This document shows, one piece after another, positions 37,860 through 46,219 of a stretch of DNA of 52,407 bases. A program made the position numbers and the translations under genes. Within the stretch, counting starts at the first letter, position 1. Every line of letters begins with the position of its first letter. The notes under the pieces were generated by a model, which saw only the letters and a list, made by a program, of their open reading frames with translations, was not told where the DNA came from and searched no databases. This stretch comes from Caulobacter sp. (GTDB lineage Bacteria > Pseudomonadota > Alphaproteobacteria > Caulobacterales > Caulobacteraceae): positions 1 through 52,407 of the forward strand of contig JAUSPV010000045.1 of NCBI GenBank assembly GCA_030652755.1. The letters are read 5' to 3'.

Positions 37860-39113
37860 TTGTCGGGCACAGTCGACATTGATGTCACACAGGTTGGAGG
37901 GCAGGGCGACGGCCTGGCCGAGGCGCCCGGCGGCGGGCTGCTCTACGTCCCGCTCACCCTGGGCGGCGAGCGGGCGCGGGTGCGGATCGAGGGCCAGCGG
38001 GCCGAGGTGGTCGAGCGGCTGACGTCCAGCCCCGAGCGTGTCGCGCCGCCCTGTCCCCACTTCGGCGTCTGCGGCGGCTGCGCGCTGCAGCACTGGGCTG
38101 CGGCGCCCTACCTGGCCTGGAAAACCGATCAGGTGCGGCTGGCCCTTTCGCGGGAGCGGATCGACACCGACATCCTGCCCATCTTCGCCTCGCCGCCGGG
38201 CACGCGTCGGCGGCTGGCCCTGCACGCCCGCCGGGGCGGCAAGGGCGTCATCCTGCTGGGCTTCAAGGAGCGGCGCAGCTGGTCGCTGGTCGATATCGAC
38301 GTCTGCACCATCGCCGATCCGAGGCTGGTCGCCGCCCTGCCGGCGCTGCGCCGCCTGGCTGATCCGTTCCTGGAGCATCCCAAGTCGGCCCCAACCCTGC
38401 ACGTCACCTGGACCGGCGCGGGCCTGGACGTCGACGTCACCGGCGTCGAGCGCAAGAGCGGCGGGCTGTCGGCCGACGCCCGCATGCGCGCCGCCGAGGT
38501 GGCCTCGGCTGGCGACATGGCCCGGGTCAGCCTGGCGGGCGAGACCGTCTATGGCGCGCGCCTGCCGGTGGTGAAACTGGGCGACGCCGTCGTCACCCTG
38601 CCGGCCGGCGCCTTCCTGCAGGCCGTTCCGGTCGCCGAGGCCGCCATGGCGCAGCTGGCCTGCGAGGCCGTCGCCGGCGCCGGTCGAATCGCCGACCTCT
38701 ATTGCGGCGTGGGCACCTTCACCTTCCACCTGGCCCGACTGGCGCCGGTGCTGGCCGCTGACTCGTCGGCCCCCGCCATCGCCGCGCTGAAGGCCGGCAT
38801 CGCCACCGCCCCGGGCCTCAAGCCCATCACCGCCGAGGCGCGCGACCTGGCCCGGCGGCCGATGCTGGCGACGGACCTGGCCAAGGTCGACGCCGTGGTC
38901 TTCGACCCGCCCCGCGCCGGCGCCCTCGAACAGTCGCGCGAGATCGCCCTCAGCAAGGTCTCGCGGGTGGTCGGCATCTCCTGCAACCCGCAGACCTTCG
39001 CCCGCGACGCCCGGGTGCTGATCGACGCCGGCTTCACCCTGAAGTCGGTGCGCCCGATCGACCAGTTCCTGTGGTCGCCGCACGTCGAGCTGGTCGGGGT
39101 GTTCGAGCGGTAG
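37860..39113 (+). CDS. 23S rRNA (uracil-5-)-methyltransferase family protein (RlmD/TrmA type)
   Basis: SAM-dependent m5U methyltransferase of RNA. The 417-residue product has an N-terminal TRAM-like part. It also has the iron-sulphur segment PPCPHFGVCGGCALQHW (cysteines for a [4Fe-4S] cluster), a SAM motif IADLYCGVGTFTFHLARL and the catalytic region VVGISCNPQTFARD. The presence of the cluster favours the RlmC/RlmD branch. TTG 37860 has GGAGAG six bases before it, and an upstream TTG at 37809 is less likely. Alphaproteobacteria make tRNA m5U54 with TrmFO, whose gene is also here, so rRNA is the probable substrate. Confidence 0.87.
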   Translation: MSGTVDIDVTQVGGQGDGLAEAPGGGLLYVPLTLGGERARVRIEGQRAEVVERLTSSPERVAPPCPHFGVCGGCALQHWAAAPYLAWKTDQVRLALSRERIDTDILPIFASPPGTRRRLALHARRGGKGVILLGFKERRSWSLVDIDVCTIADPRLVAALPALRRLADPFLEHPKSAPTLHVTWTGAGLDVDVTGVERKSGGLSADARMRAAEVASAGDMARVSLAGETVYGARLPVVKLGDAVVTLPAGAFLQAVPVAEAAMAQLACEAVAGAGRIADLYCGVGTFTFHLARLAPVLAADSSAPAIAALKAGIATAPGLKPITAEARDLARRPMLATDLAKVDAVVFDPPRAGALEQSREIALSKVSRVVGISCNPQTFARDARVLIDAGFTLKSVRPIDQFLWSPHVELVGVFER

Positions 39114-39123
39114 CCTGACGGCC

Positions 39124-39203
39124 GGGGATCTGCACCTCCGTGCGTGTCCACAGCGGCTTCAGCAAGCGGCAGGGGACACGTGCCGAAGACGGAACAAGTC
39201 CCC
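39124..39203. repeat. Two GGGGACA-family repeat elements
   Basis: First element 39124-39149, beginning GGGGATCTGCACC and ending GTGCGTGTCC, differs from the palindrome at 35646 in about four of 24 positions. Second element 39172-39203 begins GGGGACACGTGCC and ends AAGTCCCC, so its ends are also inverted GGGGAC. Both lie between convergent genes ending at 39113 and 39213. Confidence 0.6.
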
Positions 39204-39212
39204 GCAGTGGGC

Positions 39213-40292
39213 CTATCCGAACAGCAGCTCCATCTGGTCACCCGCCCTGGGCGGCGGGCGGAACTGCGTTGCGTCGAGCGTCCGTCTCGGCTGGTCCAGG
39301 CCGTAGCGGGCGCGGGCGGCGGCGAAGCGGCGGGCGACGAGGTCGGCGACCGGGCCGGCGCCGCGCTGCCGCTCGCCCCACTGCGAGACATAGTCCTTGC
39401 CGCCCCGCGTCTGGCGGATCAGCGACATGACCCGCGAGGCCCTGTCCGGATGGTCGCTGGCCAGCCACTGCTGAAACAGGTCGGCGATCTCCAGCGGCAG
39501 CCGCACCAGCACATAGCCCGCGCCGGTCGCCCCGGCCGCCGCCGAGGCCTCCAGCACCGCTTCCAGCTCATGATCGTTGAGGCCGGGGATCACCGGCGCG
39601 AACATCACCGTCACCGGGCAACCGGCGTCGGTCAGCCGGCGCACCGCGTCCAGCCGGCGCTGCGGCGTGGCGGCGCGGGGCTCCATGCCGCGCGCCAGCT
39701 TGCGGTCCAGGGTGGTGATCGAGATCGCCGCGCTGGCCAGCCCGGCCTTGCCCATCTCGCCCAGGATATCGGCGTCGCGGGTGATGAGGTTGGACTTGGT
39801 GATGATGCTCAGCGGGTGGCGAAAGGCCTGGAGCACCTCCAGCACCTGGCGGGTGACGCGCAGCTTGCGTTCGATCGGCTGATACGGGTCGGTGTCGGCG
39901 CCGACCTGGATATGCCTGGGCTTGTAGCCCTTCCTGGACAAATCGGCGGTCAACAGGCCGGCGGCCTCAGGTTTGAAGAACAGCCGGCTCTCGAAGTCGA
40001 GGCCCGGCGACAGGCCGAGGTAGGCGTGTGCCGGGCGTGCGAAACAATAGATGCAGCCGTGCTCGCAGCCCCGGTAGGGATTGATCGAGCGGTCGAAGTG
40101 GATGTCGGGGCTGCTGTTGCGGGCGATGATCGTCTTGGCCATGTCCGGCAGCACGCTGGTGGTCAGCTGGGCCGGTTCGGCGTCGTCCAGCGTCCAGCCG
40201 TCGTCGAACGCCTCGCGCTCGGCGGCGATGCAGCGGCTGGTCGCGTTGCTGCGCGCGCCGCGACCTTTGGCGAGGGGCGGGGAGGGGGCCAT
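39213..40292 (-). CDS. PA0069-family radical SAM protein (SplB-like)
   Basis: A 359-residue radical SAM enzyme. The cluster-binding motif GCEHGCIYCFARPAHAYLGL (about residues 75-94, Cys-x3-Cys-x2-Cys) and FESRLFFKPEAAGLLTADLS place it in the PA0069/SplB-like group, related to spore photoproduct lyase. Downstream it has SIITKSNLITRDADILGEM and APVIPGLNDHELEAVLEA. The substrate is unknown. A perfect LexA box lies 24 bases upstream of the start, which supports a DNA-damage role (inference). Confidence 0.9.
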   Translation of the reverse strand: MAPSPPLAKGRGARSNATSRCIAAEREAFDDGWTLDDAEPAQLTTSVLPDMAKTIIARNSSPDIHFDRSINPYRGCEHGCIYCFARPAHAYLGLSPGLDFESRLFFKPEAAGLLTADLSRKGYKPRHIQVGADTDPYQPIERKLRVTRQVLEVLQAFRHPLSIITKSNLITRDADILGEMGKAGLASAAISITTLDRKLARGMEPRAATPQRRLDAVRRLTDAGCPVTVMFAPVIPGLNDHELEAVLEASAAAGATGAGYVLVRLPLEIADLFQQWLASDHPDRASRVMSLIRQTRGGKDYVSQWGERQRGAGPVADLVARRFAAARARYGLDQPRRTLDATQFRPPPRAGDQMELLFG

Positions 40293-40315
40293 GGGGGCAG
40301 TCTACGCGGGCTCGA

Positions 40316-40330
40316 GAACATAACAAGAAC
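40316..40330. promoter_or_regulatory. LexA (SOS) box GAAC-N7-GAAC upstream of the radical SAM gene
   Basis: GAAC at 40316-40319 and GAAC at 40327-40330, with exactly seven bases between. It is 24 bases before the radical SAM start at 40292 on the minus strand, a position where LexA would block the promoter. The divergent glycosyltransferase gene starts 39 bases on the other side. Confidence 0.75.
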
Positions 40331-40368
40331 AAGTTGACCCCAACCGGCGGGATGGCGCCTAAGGGGGC

Positions 40369-40842
40369 ATGATCAGCGTCATCGTTCCGACCCGCGACTC
40401 CGCCGCCGTGCTGGGGCCCTGTCTGTCGGCGCTGGTGCCGGCGGCGGTCACCGGGCTGGTGCGGGAGGTCATCCTCGCCGACGGCGGCTCGGGCGACGCC
40501 ACGCTGGCCATCGCGCAGGACGCCGGGGCGCGGGTCGTGGCCGGCGATGTCGCGGCGGCCGTGGCGACGGCGAAGAGCGGCTGGCTGCTGATCCTGCCGC
40601 CGACGACCCGGCTTGAACCTGGCTGGGAGGCGGAGGTCGACCACCACGTCAACCGGTTCACCGGCCGGGCCGCCTGCTTCCGGCTGGCGGTCGACGGCGG
40701 CGGCCCGGTGGCGCGGCTGCGGGAATGGTTCGGCGGGATCGGCGCCCCGACGCCCGCCCACGGCCTGCTGGTCGAGCGGGCGCGGTTCGGGGCGGTCGGC
40801 GCGCCGCGCCGGCTGGGCGCGCGGGCCTTCGTGCCTGGCTGA
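40369..40842 (+). CDS. Small GT2-type glycosyltransferase-like protein
   Basis: A 157-residue protein with the N-terminal fold of family 2 glycosyltransferases: MISVIVPTRDSAAVLGPCL at the start and REVILADGGSGDATLAIA as the nucleotide-sugar motif. It is much shorter than usual (230 or more residues), and the usual acidic metal site and C-terminal part are absent or reduced. It may be a truncated or non-catalytic member. It ends one base before the convergent lytic transglycosylase gene. Confidence 0.7.
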   Translation: MISVIVPTRDSAAVLGPCLSALVPAAVTGLVREVILADGGSGDATLAIAQDAGARVVAGDVAAAVATAKSGWLLILPPTTRLEPGWEAEVDHHVNRFTGRAACFRLAVDGGGPVARLREWFGGIGAPTPAHGLLVERARFGAVGAPRRLGARAFVPG

Positions 40843-40843
40843 C

Positions 40844-42502
40844 CTACCGGTCCAGGCGGATGTCGATGATCGGTTCGCCCCGGGCGAGGGCGTCGAGGGT
40901 CCGGGTCTCGCCGCCGAACGTCTTGCGGTAGGTCCAGTAGGCGGCCATGACCTTCTCGACGTAGTCGCGGGTCTCCAGGGCCGGCAGACTTTCGACCAGC
41001 AGCAGGGTGTCCGCGTCCGGCCCGACCTTCTTGAGGGTGTTCAGCACGGTGCCGGCGCCGGCGTTGTAGGCGGCCACGGCGCGCAGGACGTCGTAGGCCT
41101 CCGGCCCGCCGCCCAGCCCGCGCTCCATCAGCCAGGTGAAATAGTCCTGCCCGACCCGCAGGTTGGTGGGGCCGTCCAGCAGCGGCATCGGGTTGAGGAT
41201 CAGGTGGTCGTCGCCCGCCGCGCGGGCCGCCGCCACCGGCCGCACCTGCATCAGCCCCATCGCCCCGGCGCCGGAGACGGCGTACTCATTGAAGCCGCTT
41301 TCCTTCCAGACCAGGGCGTAGACCAGAGCCCGGTCCAGCGTCCAGCCGCCGGACGGGAACAGCTCGGGGGCCGGATAGTCGGTCGGCGCCCGGCGACGCG
41401 GCGGCGGACCGGGCCGGCGCAGCGACAGGGTCGGGGTTGTGTCGGCGGCCGTGGTGATCGGGGCGTTGAGCGCCAGGACCAGCGCCTCCCACTGCCGGCG
41501 CTCGGTCGCGGCCTTCGCGGTCGCCAGGCCGGCCCGCAGCTCGAGCCCCGCCTCCGCCTGGCGGCCGATCTGCATCAGGGCGGCGGCGCGGCGGGCGCGG
41601 GCGTTGCTCTTCACGAACGGGCCGATGTCGGCCAGAGTCGGCGCGGCGAGCCTCGGGGCGGTCGAGGCGCGGACCAGCAGCGACGAGGCGCCGGGCGCCG
41701 TCCAGGCGTCCAGCGACCCGACCCGCGCGCCGTCCAGCTCCAGCGCCCGCTGCGCGATCATGCCGTAGAAGCTGTGCGGGGTTTTCGCGGCCATGCGCAG
41801 GAAGGCTGTCGCCTGACCAGCGTCGCCGAGGGCGCGCGAGGCCCTGGCGGCCCAGAAGGCGCCGCCGGCCCGCAGCCACTCCTCCTCGGCTTCGTCGATC
41901 GCGACGGCGCGGAAGAAGCCTCGGGCGTCCTCGTAGCGGCCCAGGCGCCACGCGGCCAGGCCGGCGATCCAGGCGTTGCCGGCCGACGGGGCCAATGCCA
42001 GAGCGCGGGCGGCGTCGCCGGAGTAGTAGGCCTCGCGGGCGGCGCGGTCGCGGTCCGGACCGGCCGGGCCGCCGGCCAGGGAAGCGGCGCTCTCGACGCG
42101 GGCCCAGGTACGGCTGACCTCCAGGAAGGCCGGCGCCTTGGGGTCCGGCGCTCCGGCCGGCTTGCGCTTCAGCGCCAGGGCGTAGACGCGCTCGGCGCCG
42201 GGATGGTCGCCGTGGGCCTTCAGCCAGTCCACCAGCTCGTCGTATTCGGCGCGGTAGGCGGTGGGGTGCATCAGCCGCACGAAGGCGACATGGCCGGCGA
42301 GGGTCTTGTCCTTGACCCGCTCCAGGCTGGCCTCGGCGGCGGTGAAGTCGCCGCGCGAGGTGGCGGCGAAGGCCTCGCGGTAGGCGCGCTCGTCCATGGG
42401 CGACAGAACGTCGGTCCCGGCGGCGCGGGCCGGTGCGACCTGGAAGACCATCGCCAGCGCCACGGCCAGGGCCATGACCAGCGCTCGTACGCCTGCCGTC
42501 AT
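40844..42502 (-). CDS. Soluble lytic murein transglycosylase
   Basis: Periplasmic enzyme that cleaves peptidoglycan, giving 1,6-anhydro-muropeptides. The 552-residue product has a signal peptide (residues 1-27, cleaved after ARA), a long helical superhelix of repeats (about 35-380), and a C-terminal SLT domain. That domain has ALVWKESGFNEYAVSGAGAM (catalytic Glu in KESGF), GLMQVRPVAA and VAAYNAGAGTVLNTLKKVG. The frame extends 151 codons upstream, but the signal sequence fixes the start at 42502. Confidence 0.92.
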   Translation of the reverse strand: MTAGVRALVMALAVALAMVFQVAPARAAGTDVLSPMDERAYREAFAATSRGDFTAAEASLERVKDKTLAGHVAFVRLMHPTAYRAEYDELVDWLKAHGDHPGAERVYALALKRKPAGAPDPKAPAFLEVSRTWARVESAASLAGGPAGPDRDRAAREAYYSGDAARALALAPSAGNAWIAGLAAWRLGRYEDARGFFRAVAIDEAEEEWLRAGGAFWAARASRALGDAGQATAFLRMAAKTPHSFYGMIAQRALELDGARVGSLDAWTAPGASSLLVRASTAPRLAAPTLADIGPFVKSNARARRAAALMQIGRQAEAGLELRAGLATAKAATERRQWEALVLALNAPITTAADTTPTLSLRRPGPPPRRRAPTDYPAPELFPSGGWTLDRALVYALVWKESGFNEYAVSGAGAMGLMQVRPVAAARAAGDDHLILNPMPLLDGPTNLRVGQDYFTWLMERGLGGGPEAYDVLRAVAAYNAGAGTVLNTLKKVGPDADTLLLVESLPALETRDYVEKVMAAYWTYRKTFGGETRTLDALARGEPIIDIRLDR

Positions 42503-42671
42503 GCTGTTGCTCGCGCGCCCCCGGGGTTGCGCGGTCCTTCGCCCGTTGAGGAGGGTGGAACCTAGTGCCAGTGTCGGCGGGGGGAAAGCGGTTTCGCGCC
42601 GCGCGCGTGGTCGGCGCGGTTGCGGCGCCGCTCTCCGACGGCCATACGGGCGGGAGACTTCGGGAGCGCAT

Positions 42672-43364
42672 ATGGACCGGCGAGAGACATGGGGGGCGTT
42701 GATCCTGGCCCTGGCGCTCTTCTTCGCCGCGCCCGCCGTCGCCCAGGCGCCGCAGGACCTGCAGCGCTGGGCCACGATCAACGCCGCCGCGCCGGCGCCG
42801 TCGGCCGACCTCGCCCGGCAGGCCATCACGGCGGCCCAGGCCGACTGTCCGGCGGACGGGGCGAGCCTGGGCGTCATCGAGCCGGTCACCGCCTGGCCTC
42901 GCGTGGACGCCGCCATCGCGTCGGGCCAGCTGGCCAACGCCTGGGCCGTGACCATCCAGCGGGTCGACTGCCCGCAGGGCTTCGCCCGCTACATCCTGCT
43001 GCGCGACGGTTCGGGCGGTCTGACCGCCCAGATGGTCCATGTCGGCCAGTCCCATGTCGATCTGGACAGCCTGGCCGGCGTCGTCATGACCCGGGCGATG
43101 CGCACGGCCGGCGCGGCGGCGGCGCGTGACATTCCCGGCTGCTCGCCAGACCGGGTGGCCCGAACCGGCGCCCTGGCCCGCATCGACATGATCGACGACG
43201 CGGCGATCGGTCCCGACCGCTACGGCCTGCGCGACAGCGGGACCTGGCGGGAGGCCTGGGTCTTCGGCATCTGCGGCCGCACCCTGACGGTGACCATGGA
43301 CTTCGAGGCGACGCCCGAGGGACTGAAGGCCACGCCCTCGCCCTGGGCCAGCCTGGCGCGCTGA
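42672..43364 (+). CDS. Predicted secreted protein of unknown function
   Basis: A 230-residue protein with a signal peptide (residues 1-25, cleaved after AQA) and an otherwise soluble body. It contains two candidate disulphide cysteine pairs (in QADCPADG / QRVDCPQG, and DIPGCSPD / GICGRT). I recognise no domain. It is divergent from the lytic transglycosylase (169 bases between starts), so the two share a promoter region and may both act in the envelope (inference). Confidence 0.7.
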   Translation: MDRRETWGALILALALFFAAPAVAQAPQDLQRWATINAAAPAPSADLARQAITAAQADCPADGASLGVIEPVTAWPRVDAAIASGQLANAWAVTIQRVDCPQGFARYILLRDGSGGLTAQMVHVGQSHVDLDSLAGVVMTRAMRTAGAAAARDIPGCSPDRVARTGALARIDMIDDAAIGPDRYGLRDSGTWREAWVFGICGRTLTVTMDFEATPEGLKATPSPWASLAR

Positions 43365-43460
43365 TCGTCAGCTTTGCTGGGGCGGCCTTTCAGGAAGCAT
43401 GGCTAGGCGCCGGCGGCTCGCGTCCTCTATGACAACGCTCTGCATTTCCGGAGCCTGCCC

Positions 43461-44561
43461 ATGACCGACGCCTCGCTGTTCACGCCGCTGACCTTCGCCC
43501 ATGGCCCGGCGATGAAGAACCGGCTGATGCTGGCGCCGTTGACCAACACCCAGAGCCATCCGGACGGGAAGCTGTCGGAGGAGGAATTCCGCTGGCTGAC
43601 CATGCGGGCTGAAGGCGGGTTTGGCCTGACCATGACCTGCGCCGCCCACGTCCAGCGCATCGGCCAGGGCTTCCCCGGCCAGCTGGGCGCCTGGTCGGAC
43701 GACCAAATCGAGGGCCTGACCCGTCTGGCCGCCGCCATCAAGGCCCAGGGCAGCATCGCCGTGGTCCAGCTGCACCACGCCGGCATGCGCTCGCCGGCCG
43801 AGCTGATCGGCGAGGCGCCGGTCTGCCCGTCCGACAACGAAGAGTTCAAGGCCCGCGCCCTGACCGGGGCCGAGGTCGAGCAGCTGGTTGCGGACTTCAT
43901 CGCCGGCGCCGTGCGCAGCCAGAAGGCCGGCTTCGACGGCGTCGAGATCCACGGCGCCCACGGCTATATCCTCGCGCAGTTCCTCAGCCCCGAGGTCAAT
44001 CTGCGCACCGACCAGTGGGGCGGCTCGGCGGCGAACCGCAATCGGATCGTCATCGACATTCTCAAGGGCGTTCGCGCAGCCTGCGGCGAGGCCTTCCAGA
44101 TCGGCCTGCGCCTGTCGCCGGAACGGTTCGGCATCGTGCTGGCCGAATGCCGCGATCTGGCCCAGCAGCTGATGACCGAGGGCCTGATCGACTACCTCGA
44201 CATGTCGCTGTGGGACGTGCGCAAGGCGCCGATGGACGAGGCCTTCGCCGGCCAGAGCCTGATCAGCGTGTTCACAGGCCTCGACCGTGGCGCGGTGCGG
44301 CTTGGCGTGGCCGGCAAGGTGATGGCGCGGACCGACGCCGAATGGTGCCTGGAGCAGGGCTGCGACTTCGTGTTGATCGGCCGCGGCGCCATCCTGCACC
44401 ACGACTGGCCGACCCTGGCCGCCGCCGATCCCGATTTCCGCCCCATCGCCCTGCCGGTCACCCGCGAACACCTCCAGCGCGAGGGCCTCAGTGATCGCTT
44501 CGTCACCTACATGCAGGCGTGGAAGGGGTTCGTGGCGGAGGATGAGGCCGTTCCGGCCTGA
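43461..44561 (+). CDS. Old yellow enzyme family NADH:flavin oxidoreductase
   Basis: FMN-dependent ene-reductase of about 366 residues with a TIM-barrel fold. LFTPLTFAHGPAMKNRLMLA (FMN-binding start), AVVQLHHAGMRSPAELIGEA, DGVEIHGAHGYILAQFLSPE (about residues 157-176) and RTDQWGGSAANRNRIVIDI are typical. The physiological substrate is not predictable. It stands alone, and a family C repeat follows directly. Confidence 0.92.
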   Translation: MTDASLFTPLTFAHGPAMKNRLMLAPLTNTQSHPDGKLSEEEFRWLTMRAEGGFGLTMTCAAHVQRIGQGFPGQLGAWSDDQIEGLTRLAAAIKAQGSIAVVQLHHAGMRSPAELIGEAPVCPSDNEEFKARALTGAEVEQLVADFIAGAVRSQKAGFDGVEIHGAHGYILAQFLSPEVNLRTDQWGGSAANRNRIVIDILKGVRAACGEAFQIGLRLSPERFGIVLAECRDLAQQLMTEGLIDYLDMSLWDVRKAPMDEAFAGQSLISVFTGLDRGAVRLGVAGKVMARTDAEWCLEQGCDFVLIGRGAILHHDWPTLAAADPDFRPIALPVTREHLQREGLSDRFVTYMQAWKGFVAEDEAVPA

Positions 44562-44573
44562 TTTACCTCATTG

Positions 44574-44670
44574 CTGTCATCCCGGACGCCGCAGGCGATC
44601 CGGGACCCAGCGGGGCCGTGCGACCGCGTCTGGGTCCCGGCTCTCCGCTGCGCTGCGGCCGGGATGACAG
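44574..44670. repeat. Family C palindromic intergenic element
   Basis: The outer arms CTGTCATCCCGG (44574-44585) and CCGGGATGACAG (44659-44670) are exact reverse complements, and inner segments (GGGACCCAG / CTGGGTCCC) can also pair. The whole 97-base element would fold into one long hairpin. It separates the OYE-family gene from the convergent uracil-DNA glycosylase gene. Confidence 0.8.
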
Positions 44671-44722
44671 AATTGGAGACGGACGGTGCGGTTGACCCGC
44701 AGGCCCCTCCAGGTCCCTCAAC

Positions 44723-45541
44723 TCACTCCGGCCGCACTGGCCGGTCCAGCCGCTCGGTCAGCATCAGCAGGTCCTGCCAGGCCTTCTTCTTGGCGGCCGG
44801 CTGGCGCAGCAGGAAGGCGGGATGCAGGGTCGGCAGGGCGGGCAGGGTCAGGCCGCTGGCCTCGCCGGTCCATTCGAACCAGCGCCCGCGCATCGACAGG
44901 ATGCCTTCCTCGCGCCCCAGCACCGACTTGGCCGAGGCGCCGCCGACCAGCAGCAGCATCTTGGGGTCAACCAGCTGGATGGCCCGCTCCAGGAACGGCT
45001 GGCAGACGGCCTGTTCGGCGGGCGTCGGGATGCGGTTGCCGGGCGGACGCCAGAAGACGGTGTTGGTGATGAACACCCGGCCGGTCAGCCCGGCGGCGGC
45101 GATCATCCGGTCCAGCAGCTGACCCGCGCGGCCGACGAACGGGGCGCCTTGCGCGTCCTCGTCGCCGCCGGGGCCCTCGCCGATGATGACCAGCGGCGCG
45201 TCGGCCTCGCCCCGCGAGAAGACGGCCTGTTTCGCGCCCTCGAACTTCAGCGGGCAGCCGTCGAAGGCGGCGATGGCGGCGGCCAGCGCCTCCAGGTCCT
45301 GCGCTGCCGCCGCGCGGACCTTCGCCTCGGCCACGGCGGCGGCATGGTCCGGCGCGGCCCGCGCGCCGGCGCCGCCGGTGGGCTTCAGTGGGCGCGGGGC
45401 CGGCTGGACCTTGGCCTTCAGCCGCTCGGCGCCCTCGGCCAGGCGGTCGATGGGCGCGTCGGCATAGGCCGTATCGACGCCCGCCTCGGCCCAGAAGGCG
45501 AGGGCGGCCTCGGCGGCGCGGATGTCGGGCATGGCGGTCAC
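44723..45541 (-). CDS. Family 4 uracil-DNA glycosylase
   Basis: Iron-sulphur uracil-DNA glycosylase that removes uracil from DNA. The 272-residue product has an Ala-rich N-terminal extension. The core has KFEGAKQAVFSRGEADAPLV, GEGPGGDEDAQGAPFVGRAG, with GEGPG in place of the usual GEAPG, and ITNTVFWRPPGNRIPTPAE. The C-terminal TLHPAFLLRQPA is the catalytic-loop His segment. No SOS box is seen upstream. Confidence 0.9.
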   Translation of the reverse strand: MTAMPDIRAAEAALAFWAEAGVDTAYADAPIDRLAEGAERLKAKVQPAPRPLKPTGGAGARAAPDHAAAVAEAKVRAAAAQDLEALAAAIAAFDGCPLKFEGAKQAVFSRGEADAPLVIIGEGPGGDEDAQGAPFVGRAGQLLDRMIAAAGLTGRVFITNTVFWRPPGNRIPTPAEQAVCQPFLERAIQLVDPKMLLLVGGASAKSVLGREEGILSMRGRWFEWTGEASGLTLPALPTLHPAFLLRQPAAKKKAWQDLLMLTERLDRPVRPE

Positions 45542-45600
45542 CCGTCAGACTTACCCGGCCGGGAGCGGTTCGCCTAGGGTCGCGCACGCGTTGCTTTCGT

Positions 45601-45619
45601 CATGGTTGCATCAACCATG
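45601..45619. promoter_or_regulatory. Inverted repeat CATGGTTG-CAT-CAACCATG
   Basis: Eight-base arms at 45601-45608 and 45612-45619 around a three-base spacer, in the 151-base gap between the uracil-DNA glycosylase and the small ORFs. The short spacer and exact arms suggest an operator. The regulator is unknown. Confidence 0.45.
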
Positions 45620-45692
45620 TTCGTTCGCGGAGGGTTGATCCTGCCGTGCGATGCTTCTGGCGTCGGGGGCAGGAGAAGGAGACCTGCCTGCC

Positions 45693-45914
45693 ATGGAACT
45701 GCATCGCTTTCGCCTGCTCGCGTCGCCCGCCAGGCCTTCCAGGGGCGGAGATCCGCCGATGCGCTGCATCGCCGGGGATTGCGTCTGGGTGCGCTGGGCG
45801 CGCCATGCCGACGATGCGGGGGATACGCCCCGCGCCCGGGTGCTTCGCGCCTATCTGGCCGACCTGACCGGGCTGTGCCGCTGTCCGCGTCGACGCTTCA
45901 GCCGGTGGGCGTGA
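45693..45914 (+). CDS. Small Cys/Arg-rich hypothetical protein
   Basis: A 73-residue frame beginning MELHRFRLLASPARPSRGGD, with MRCIAGDCVWVRWARHADD and a cysteine pair in LCRCPRR. I recognise no family. The ribosome-binding site (GGAG about 14 bases upstream) is poor. It ends two bases before the next small gene. It could be a real small gene or a chance frame. Confidence 0.4.
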   Translation: MELHRFRLLASPARPSRGGDPPMRCIAGDCVWVRWARHADDAGDTPRARVLRAYLADLTGLCRCPRRRFSRWA

Positions 45915-45916
45915 CC

Positions 45917-46132
45917 ATGACCGACCCCAAGGCGTTTTCGTACGCCGTCGTCCGGATGGGCGACGAATGGAAGGTGGTCTGCGCTCGCAACGCGATGGGC
46001 CATTTCGCGCGCCGGGACGAGGCTCTCATCGCGGCCAGCGCGCTGGCCGCCCAGGCCGCCGCCGCCGGCCACGCCGCCGAGGTGCTGGTCCAGAGCGACA
46101 GCGGCGAACTGCGGCAGGCCTGGCAAGGCTAG
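45917..46132 (+). CDS. Small DUF2188-like hypothetical protein
   Basis: A 71-residue protein starting MTDPKAFSYAVVRMGDEWKV, with HFARRDEALIAASALAAQAA and ending EVLVQSDSGELRQAWQG. The layout (strand, WKV, helix rich in Ala, AEVLVQ strand) matches small DUF2188-type proteins of unknown role. It follows the previous small ORF with a two-base gap and precedes the ETF-ubiquinone oxidoreductase gene. Confidence 0.6.
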   Translation: MTDPKAFSYAVVRMGDEWKVVCARNAMGHFARRDEALIAASALAAQAAAAGHAAEVLVQSDSGELRQAWQG

Positions 46133-46219
46133 TTACGAGCGGTTCGCAACACCGCTTTCCGACTTGACCACCCTTGCGTCGCCTCGGAATAAGACCCTGA
46201 AACAACAGGGGATCGATCC

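Noticed and set aside
40613-42565. 650-codon plus-strand frame opposite the lytic transglycosylase
   Set aside because: The minus-strand gene has a signal peptide and a full SLT domain; the opposite frame has no domain.
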